DNA of 45,344 nucleotides from NCBI GenBank assembly GCA_964485455.1, contig CAZAJU010000003.1, positions 1 through 45,344 on the forward strand. Reading direction: 5' to 3'. The position numbers were made by a program, and so were the translations under genes. Positions 39,881 to 45,344 of the stretch are shown here, piece by piece. This stretch comes from Tissierella_B sp964485455. GTDB lineage: Bacteria > Bacillota > Clostridia > Tissierellales > Tissierellaceae. The notes beneath the pieces are model-generated. The model did not search any database. It was not told where the DNA came from and saw nothing but the letters and a program-made list of their open reading frames with translations. How positions within the stretch are numbered: position 1 is the first letter of the stretch; each line of letters opens with the position of its first letter.

Positions 39881-41113
39881 ATGATTTTGATAGTTAATGA
39901 AAATAGACTTGCACACGATTTCCAATACATCACAAGTAAATCTGCGACTGAATTAGGTTGTACTAGACTTTCCTATAGCTCTGAAGACCTAGAAGTCAGG
40001 AAGTTTATTATTGAACAGTTAAAGGAAATTGGCGTGGAAGCAAGTCTAGATTCAGTTGGAAATATTAGGGCTAAATATAATCCAGATAATCTTACAACAA
40101 AAAGTTTATTGATAGGCTCTCATATTGATACCGTTCCAAATGGTGGAAAATATGACGGACTTACTGGGGTTTTGTCTAGTTTAGAGGTATTAAGAATATT
40201 CCATGAAGAAAAAGTTCAGCTCAAAAATCCTGTGGAATTAGTAATATTCGCGGAAGAAGAAGGTTCAAACTTTGGAGTTACCATGATTGGTAGTAAATAC
40301 ATGGCTGGTAAATTAAAGTTAGATGATTTAAAGAACTTGTACGCTGACAATGGACAAAGTGCATATGAATATATCCAAAGCAAAGGATTTAACTACAAAC
40401 CAGATGAGGACAAATATGTAGATGGCAAAGATGAACTCGCTATGATTGAACTTCATGTTGAACAAGGTGCTATACTAGACAAAAAAGGAATAAGTTTAGG
40501 AGTAGTACAAGCAATTGCAGGAATGAATACACTTCAAGTTACAGTAAAGGGAGCTTCAAATCATGCAGGTTCTACCCCAATGAATTATCGTAAGGATTCA
40601 TTATTATCTGCAAGTGAAATGATATATAAACTTTCTAAATTAGTTTCTGATTATGAATCTGCAGTAATAACAGTTGGGAAAATTAACGTGTCACCAAATG
40701 CTTCTAATGTTATCGCAGGTGAAACCGTATTCAATGTTGATATTAGAGATGTAATCCAAGAAAACATTGACAAAATAAGTGAAAATGCTAAACAGCTTTG
40801 TACTGAAATAGCTGCTAACAATGGTGTTGATATCTCAATTAAACTTATTGGATCATCCAAAGTAGTACATATGGACGAATCCTTAGTTAGCATTATTGAG
40901 AATAAAGCAAATGAAAACGGTTATTCTAATATTCGAATGAATAGTGGTCCTGTTCATGACAATGCAATGCTTAATGGAATCATTCCAACAGCAATGATAT
41001 TTGTACCAAGTATTGATGGAATTAGCCATAGTCCTTATGAAGACACAAAATGGACTGATATTTTAGCTGGTTCACAGCTTCTATTATCAATAGTAAAAGA
41101 AATAGTATCTTAA
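39881..41113 (+). CDS. N-carbamoyl-L-amino acid hydrolase/allantoate amidohydrolase family (M20)
   Basis: This 410-residue dizinc amidohydrolase has GSHIDTVPNGGKYDGLTGVLSSLEVL (about 85-110; His and Asp metal ligands), FAEEEGSNFGVTMIGSKYMAG (about 124-144; Glu ligands), ELHVEQGAILD (about 191-201; His), a dimerisation lid, and GPVHDNAMLNGIIPTAMIFVPS near the end. The family removes carbamoyl groups from N-carbamoyl amino acids or opens allantoate. The hydantoinase gene downstream points to hydantoin-type chemistry. AGGAGGTGA is only four bases from ATG 39881; TTG 39887 is a possible alternative start. It is first in the sigma-54 operon. Confidence 0.93.
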   Translation: MILIVNENRLAHDFQYITSKSATELGCTRLSYSSEDLEVRKFIIEQLKEIGVEASLDSVGNIRAKYNPDNLTTKSLLIGSHIDTVPNGGKYDGLTGVLSSLEVLRIFHEEKVQLKNPVELVIFAEEEGSNFGVTMIGSKYMAGKLKLDDLKNLYADNGQSAYEYIQSKGFNYKPDEDKYVDGKDELAMIELHVEQGAILDKKGISLGVVQAIAGMNTLQVTVKGASNHAGSTPMNYRKDSLLSASEMIYKLSKLVSDYESAVITVGKINVSPNASNVIAGETVFNVDIRDVIQENIDKISENAKQLCTEIAANNGVDISIKLIGSSKVVHMDESLVSIIENKANENGYSNIRMNSGPVHDNAMLNGIIPTAMIFVPSIDGISHSPYEDTKWTDILAGSQLLLSIVKEIVS

Positions 41114-41163
41114 TCAAGTTTCTGGGAATTATAAAATAATTAATTTACTTAGGAGGAAATTTT

Positions 41164-41886
41164 ATGAAAGAGTATTTAAATGTAGCCAACTCGCCACTAT
41201 TATGGATGAGTGTACTACCTATAACAGTATTGGTTATAATCCAAGCAATTATTTTCGCTAAAAGAGCATATGCAAGTTTAAATTCAGCAGAATTAACAAA
41301 AGAAGAAGCAAACAAAGCATTTAAAATAGGTGCAGTGTCCGCAATCGGTCCTGCAATGGGTGTATTCGTAGTAATGCTTGGTCTTATGGCAGTTATCGGT
41401 GGACCTTTAGCATGGATGAGATTATCCATCATCGGTGCAGCTCCAACTGAACTAGCAGCAGCAACAATGGCAGCTAAAGCTATGGGAAAAGATTTAACAA
41501 GCCCTGATTATGGTCTTATGGAATTTGCCAATGCAACTTGGGTAATGGGTCTAAACGGTTCAGCATGGTTAGCATCTACTGCATTATTATCACATAAGAT
41601 TGAAGGTATAACACACAAGATTTCAGGTGGAGACCCTAAAAAGGTAGGACTTTTAATGATATCAGCAATGTGTGGAGCAATGGGCTTTATGTTTACTAAC
41701 GAACTTAAAAAGATTTTAGTTCCAGAAACAAGAGCATTTGCAGTTTCCGGTATCGCTGCAGCTATAGCTATGTTCTTCTTAGAAAAATTGGCTAAAAAGT
41801 ATCCAAAACTTGGAGAATATAACCTTGGATTTGCGATGTTAGTAGGAATGTTCGTTGCAGTAGCTTACAATAGAATGGTAGCTTAA
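41164..41886 (+). CDS. DUF5058-type membrane protein, putative transporter subunit 1
   Basis: This 240-residue protein has about six hydrophobic segments (about 12-32, 57-80, 85-105, 128-143, 160-178 and 190-236). AGGAGGAAATTTT lies before ATG 41164. A conserved-looking SAIGPAMGVFVVMLGLMAVIGGPLAWMRLSIIGAAPTE block spans helices 2-3 and would suit a pore or substrate site. I believe this is the DUF5058 family, with no established function. It follows the carbamoylase and precedes a second membrane gene by 12 bases. The pair is best read as one two-subunit transporter, by inference. Confidence 0.85.
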   Translation: MKEYLNVANSPLLWMSVLPITVLVIIQAIIFAKRAYASLNSAELTKEEANKAFKIGAVSAIGPAMGVFVVMLGLMAVIGGPLAWMRLSIIGAAPTELAAATMAAKAMGKDLTSPDYGLMEFANATWVMGLNGSAWLASTALLSHKIEGITHKISGGDPKKVGLLMISAMCGAMGFMFTNELKKILVPETRAFAVSGIAAAIAMFFLEKLAKKYPKLGEYNLGFAMLVGMFVAVAYNRMVA

Positions 41887-41898
41887 GGAGGAAATATA

Positions 41899-42561
41899 AT
41901 GGATAACAAAAATTTATCATATGAACAAAGTTTTACCAAGCCGATAATTAAATATGGTATGTTAACAAATCTACTAGGAGTAGCATTTAGCTTCGTACCA
42001 TCATTAGTATTATTATTCTTCTTTGATGTATTCCCTGGTGTTGATAACATATTATCAGGATGGGCATTAATCGCATCTATCTACGCAATTTATGCAATCG
42101 TTGAACCTGTTTCATACTTCCCTATACTAGGATTACCTGGAACTTATATGTCCTTCTTAGCTGGAAACATAGGTAACATGCGTGTACCTTGTTCAGCAAT
42201 AGCTCAAGAAACACTAGGTGTTACTCCTGGTTCTAAGAGAGCTGAATTAGTTTCTACATTAGCTATAGCAGGTTCTATCATTACAAATATGATCGTAGTT
42301 ACTATAGCAGCAGTTGGTGGAGCAGCTCTTATGAATGCTTTCCCTCCAATAGTAATAGAAGCTTTCAAATATGTATCACCAGCTATATTCGGAGCTATAT
42401 TCTCAATATATGCTACTAAAAAACCTGTGTATGGTGCATTCGGACTAGCTTTAGCATGGATTATGATAGTTATTATAAAAGTAATTCCAGTTTACTTTAT
42501 GATTCCTATAGCAGTATTTAGTACAGTAGGATTTGCATTTGCAACTAATAAAAACAAATAA
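41899..42561 (+). CDS. Partner membrane protein, putative transporter subunit 2
   Basis: This 220-residue protein has about six hydrophobic segments with a long central loop containing GLPGTYMSFLAGNIGNMRVPCSAIAQETLGVTPGSKRAEL. AAGGAGGAAATATA precedes the ATG. Similar proteins always seem to accompany the DUF5058 type, and are sometimes loosely labelled as channel-like; I do not trust that name. Codons are strongly biased to A/T-ending common ones, as for a well-expressed gene. Confidence 0.83.
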   Translation: MDNKNLSYEQSFTKPIIKYGMLTNLLGVAFSFVPSLVLLFFFDVFPGVDNILSGWALIASIYAIYAIVEPVSYFPILGLPGTYMSFLAGNIGNMRVPCSAIAQETLGVTPGSKRAELVSTLAIAGSIITNMIVVTIAAVGGAALMNAFPPIVIEAFKYVSPAIFGAIFSIYATKKPVYGAFGLALAWIMIVIIKVIPVYFMIPIAVFSTVGFAFATNKNK

Positions 42562-42574
42562 TTAACAATTTTAT

Positions 42575-42623
42575 GAGAAAAGCTTCTACTGAAGTACTAA
42601 AAATACTAGAAGAAGCTTTTCTT
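42575..42623 (+). promoter_or_regulatory. Intercistronic hairpin
   Basis: AGAAAAGCTTCT (42576-42587) and AGAAGCTTTTCT (42610-42621) form a perfect 12-bp stem with further pairing (AGTA/TACT) inside. It is followed by TATT rather than a U run. It may act as a partial terminator or RNA-stability element between the membrane pair and the amidohydrolase. Confidence 0.6.
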
Positions 42624-42653
42624 ATTGAAAAAATATTTAGGAGGTTGGATTTA

Positions 42654-43829
42654 ATGAAAGAACTTATTAAAAATGTAATGGATGAAGTTATAGCTTGGAG
42701 AAGGGATTTACATCAGATTCCTGAACTAGGAAACGACCTTCCTCTAACTAGTGCATACGTATGCAAGCAACTTGATGAAATGGGAGTATCCTATAAAAAA
42801 GGCGTAGGTATTGAGCATGCAATTGTTGCAACTATTGAAGGAACTAAAGCCGGACAAGGTAAAACGCTTGCACTTAGAGCTGATATGGACGCTCTTCCTG
42901 TAGTAGAAACAACAGGTCTTCCTTTCGCTTCAACAAATGGAAATATGCATGGATGTGGTCATGATGCACATACTGCTTCCCTACTTGGTACAATCAAGGT
43001 ACTTAACCAAATGAAAGATCAGTTCTCAGGAAAAGTAGTATTCTTATTCCAACCTGGTGAAGAAGTATCAGCTGGTGCTGAGCCAATGGTTAAGGCTGGA
43101 GTATTAGATGGTGTAGATGGAATTATCGGAATTCACGTAGGAAATATTTCTAGTGATGGTAAACCAGGTACTGCATACTTTAAAACAGGTTCCATAATGG
43201 CTTGTCTTGATAAGTGGACTATGACAGTTACAGGCGTTGGTTCCCACGGTGCTTACCCTCATCAAAGTCATGACCCAGTAGTAATGCAAGCTCATATAAT
43301 AACTGCTATCCAAGAGATAGTAAGCCGTGAATTAAATCCAGTTGACCCTGGAGTAGTTACAGTAGGTATTGTAAAAGGTGGTTCACAATACAACGTTATA
43401 CCAGGAAGCATCTATTTAGAAGGTACAGCAAGATCCGTAAGACAAGATACACGTGAATATGTTGCAAAGAGAATTGGTGAAGTTGCTGAAAGTGTAGCAA
43501 AAGCATTTAGAGGTTCTGTAGAATACAACTATATCTTTGGTGCTCCACCAGTAGTAAATGACAAGGAGTTTACTCTAAGTGTTATGGAAAGCTCCAAGAA
43601 AGCATTAGGAGAAGAAAATGTACAAATGCTTGAAAATCCTGTTATGGGCGGAGAAGACTTTGCTTATTATTTAGAAAAAGTTCCTGGAACATTTATATTC
43701 GTAGCTAATCCACTTGCAATTGATGGTGTTTGCTATCCTCACCACAACAGCAACTTTGCATTAGATGAACAATATTTTGATAGAAGTATAGCAATATTTG
43801 TACAATCCACATTAGATTTCTTAGCATAA
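42654..43829 (+). CDS. M20-family amidohydrolase (N-acyl amino acid/hippurate hydrolase type)
   Basis: This 391-residue metallo-amidohydrolase has WRRDLHQIPELGNDLPLTS (about 14-32), LRADMDALPVVETTGLPFAS, the metal motif MHGCGHDAHTASLLG (about 100-114), FQPGEEVSAGAEPMVKAG and HHNSNFALDEQYF near the end. The family cleaves amide bonds of N-acyl amino acids or hippurate. The frame is open from 42573, but that part is the hairpin; AGGAGG nine bases before ATG 42654 sets the start. It is last in the sigma-54 operon. Confidence 0.93.
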   Translation: MKELIKNVMDEVIAWRRDLHQIPELGNDLPLTSAYVCKQLDEMGVSYKKGVGIEHAIVATIEGTKAGQGKTLALRADMDALPVVETTGLPFASTNGNMHGCGHDAHTASLLGTIKVLNQMKDQFSGKVVFLFQPGEEVSAGAEPMVKAGVLDGVDGIIGIHVGNISSDGKPGTAYFKTGSIMACLDKWTMTVTGVGSHGAYPHQSHDPVVMQAHIITAIQEIVSRELNPVDPGVVTVGIVKGGSQYNVIPGSIYLEGTARSVRQDTREYVAKRIGEVAESVAKAFRGSVEYNYIFGAPPVVNDKEFTLSVMESSKKALGEENVQMLENPVMGGEDFAYYLEKVPGTFIFVANPLAIDGVCYPHHNSNFALDEQYFDRSIAIFVQSTLDFLA

Positions 43830-43834
43830 TATTT

Positions 43835-43861
43835 TGGGGTCAGGCACTAAGCCTGACCCCA
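43835..43861. terminator. Perfect GC-rich hairpin after the amidohydrolase
   Basis: TGGGGTCAGGC (43835-43845) and GCCTGACCCCA (43851-43861) form a perfect 11-bp stem with loop ACTAA, five bases past the stop codon. The U tract is weak (ATTTAG). Sequences of this form recur as REP-like palindromes in many genomes, so it could be either. Confidence 0.7.
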
Positions 43862-43922
43862 TTTAGCTACAAAGGACTTTTGATTCCATTTTTTCTTTAC
43901 AGATTTCTTCATCTTAATCTCG

Positions 43923-44597
43923 TTACTTCGAACTTGGAACGTATGGTATAATTTTACCAGCTAAATTAGCAACCGGCATAGTTTGAAGAATGACCTTCCC
44001 CGGACCTGTTAATTTAACTAAAAACAAGCCCTCTCCTCCAAACATGACATTTTTAATACCTTTAATAGTTTCAATCTCATATCTTACACTATCTTCAAAA
44101 AGAAAAACATGACCTTGGTCCACCAACATAGATTCACCTGAATTTAAATTGTACTCAATTAAGGAGCCATCAGCTTCTAAGAACAATAGTCCTCTACCCG
44201 AAAATTTTTGAAGTATGAAACCTTCTCCACCCAGTAATCCAGCACTAAATCTTTTAGTAAATACAGTTTCCATATTAACAGTTGTTTCTGATGCTAAAAA
44301 CGCATTCTTTTGAGCTATAAGTGTTTTATTGCCCATATCATATGACATGATTTTCCCAGGTAAAGATGAAGCAAAAGCAATTTCTATATTATCCTTATTT
44401 GCCCTATATACATTTCTAAACATCCCTTCCCCTGTAAAGGCCCTAGCTAATCCTTTCATTAATCCACCACCCGTTGACGTTTCAACGCTGAAACCCTCAG
44501 ACATCCAACTTAGATTTCCCGCAGATGTAACTATTTCTTCTCCTCTACTTAATATACACCTTAATACAGGATACTCCCCTTCAATACTAAATTTCAT
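43923..44597 (-). CDS. AIM24/TIGR00266-family protein
   Basis: This 224-residue beta-rich protein has the AIM24-type repeats EIVTSAGNLSWMSEGFSVET, GGGLMKGLARAFTGEGMFRN, FASSLPGKIMSYDM and GGEGLFLVKLTGPGKVILQTMP. Its members are widespread and mostly of unknown function. ATG 44597 is preferred since GGAGGGG lies six bases before it; an in-frame ATG at 44624 is unsupported. It lies opposite the amidohydrolase operon and downstream of the hydantoinase gene, separated from it by a terminator. Confidence 0.88.
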   Translation of the reverse strand: MKFSIEGEYPVLRCILSRGEEIVTSAGNLSWMSEGFSVETSTGGGLMKGLARAFTGEGMFRNVYRANKDNIEIAFASSLPGKIMSYDMGNKTLIAQKNAFLASETTVNMETVFTKRFSAGLLGGEGFILQKFSGRGLLFLEADGSLIEYNLNSGESMLVDQGHVFLFEDSVRYEIETIKGIKNVMFGGEGLFLVKLTGPGKVILQTMPVANLAGKIIPYVPSSK

Positions 44598-44729
44598 CTT
44601 TACCCCTCCATTTTCTCCAAACATTTCTATTCCCAGCTTCTACCATATTCTACATTCATAATATCACTTACCAACTTTAGTAGCAAGATTTTTACCATAT
44701 TGTAACTTTAAGATATTAAGCATCATAAA

Positions 44730-44767
44730 CATAAAAAACTGCTGACAAATTTTACTTTGTCAACAGT
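44730..44767 (-). terminator. Terminator of the hydantoinase gene
   Basis: ACTGCTGACAAA (44738-44749) pairs with TTTGTCAACAGT (44756-44767), with one mismatch, and TTTTTATG follows on the minus strand. It lies 13 bases beyond the gene. Confidence 0.85.
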
Positions 44768-44780
44768 CTACTTAGCCTAT

Positions 44781-45344
44781 TTATCCTTTAAATTTATCGT
44801 AAGCTAATGCATATGGTTTAGACCATGCCTGCTTACCTATACCTTTTTCACCAACAAATTTGCCTGATTCAGCCATTAGAGTTCCTCTTAAATATACCTT
44901 TTCACATATACCCTTTTGCTCATATCCTTCATATGTGCAATAGTCTGAACCGGAATAACTATCAGCATGAGTAATAGTTCCTCTATAGTTAGGATCGAAT
45001 ATTACTATATCAGCATCTGAGCCAACAGCTATTTCACCCTTTTGTGGGTATACACCACAAACCTTAGCAGGTTTAGTAGCACATACTTCTACAAATTTTT
45101 GTTTAGTAATCTTACCTGTCTCAACTCCATATGTCCAAAGCATATATAGTCTATCTTGAACTCCAGGAGATCCTGGTGGAATCTTGCTGAAGTCATTTAT
45201 TCCCTTATGCTTACCTTCTTTAAATCCGCCCATTATAGCACAGTGGTCAGAACCCACAGCAGTTAACCAACCTCTACTAATAGACTCCCACATGAAATCT
45301 ACATCTGATTGAGGTCTAAGTGGTGGATTAGCAACATATTTTGC
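44781..45344 (-). CDS. Dihydropyrimidinase/D-hydantoinase, 3' part, runs off the window
   Basis: The last 187 residues of a cyclic amidohydrolase are visible and the frame is open to the window edge, so the gene continues beyond it; a methionine at 45293 is internal. The segment reads AKYVANPPLRPQSDVDFMW, then TAVGSDHCA (the conserved Asp/His of the metal site), IPPGSPGVQDRLYMLWTYGV (substrate loop), VCATKPAKVCGVYPQKGEIAVGSDADIVIFDP and a C-terminal RGTLMAESGKFVGEKG. Such enzymes open hydantoin or dihydropyrimidine rings to N-carbamoyl compounds, the substrate of the enzyme at 39881. Confidence 0.95.
   Translation of the reverse strand, partial: AKYVANPPLRPQSDVDFMWESISRGWLTAVGSDHCAIMGGFKEGKHKGINDFSKIPPGSPGVQDRLYMLWTYGVETGKITKQKFVEVCATKPAKVCGVYPQKGEIAVGSDADIVIFDPNYRGTITHADSYSGSDYCTYEGYEQKGICEKVYLRGTLMAESGKFVGEKGIGKQAWSKPYALAYDKFKG

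Overview
The window reads as the chromosome of a low-GC, anaerobic, spore-forming Gram-positive bacterium of the Clostridia/Tissierellia type. This rests on strongly A+T-rich DNA, AGGAGG ribosome sites before nearly every gene, a GerMN spore protein, GatCAB, PcrA-LigA, a PRPP-type and a cobalamin riboswitch, a sigma-54 catabolic cluster, and use of selenocysteine. No insertion sequence, phage or CRISPR array was seen. The assignment comes from gene content and style only, not from a database search.

Layout. 1-2.2 kb: the 5' part of a tRNA-Gly, dinB and a flavin reductase. 2.3-4.5 kb: three tiny membrane proteins leading into an APC permease. 4.5-11 kb (minus strand): yfcE-like phosphodiesterase, rdgB, rph, a cupin, a GerMN protein, a UPF0316 protein and a large cell-wall amidase. 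11-14.5 kb (minus): purF-like and purC-like genes behind a PRPP-type riboswitch, then a PurM/HypE-superfamily protein. 14.6-22.3 kb: a small cysteine protein, then pcrA-ligA-gatC-gatA-gatB (minus). 22.5-29 kb: two selenoprotein genes beside a four-part CoA-disulfide reductase/rhodanese/TusA/DsrE fusion, a cupin, two EamA transporters, and two small double-glycine-leader peptides. 29-33 kb: riboswitch-controlled cobT, a nitroreductase and an OFA-type MFS transporter. 33-37 kb: an adaptor, a B12-binding protein, a permease and an ATPase forming an export operon. 37-38.1 kb: a cold shock gene, a third selenoprotein, a 42-residue ORF and a structured intergenic stretch. 38.2-45.3 kb: a sigma-54 activator, its probable tandem binding palindromes, a textbook -24/-12 promoter, a carbamoylase, a pair of membrane proteins, an M20 amidohydrolase, an AIM24-like protein and the end of a hydantoinase gene.

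The most informative observations are as follows. (1) Three genes are each interrupted by one in-frame TGA exactly at the redox-active position (a peroxiredoxin and two glutaredoxin-like proteins). Each TGA is followed by a short hairpin whose loop begins GAGU, so they should be read as selenoproteins, not broken genes. (2) The PurF-like protein lacks the N-terminal cysteine nucleophile, has Asp in place of the oxyanion-hole Asn, and lacks some Fe-S cysteines, while its PRPP site is intact. It is paired with a divergent PurC-like protein. (3) A compact sigma-54 regulon carries an uncharacterised two-subunit membrane protein between two M20-family hydrolases. (4) A stand-alone corrinoid-binding domain lies inside a MacB-like export operon. 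(5) Two related cysteine-rich leader peptides have no maturation enzyme nearby.
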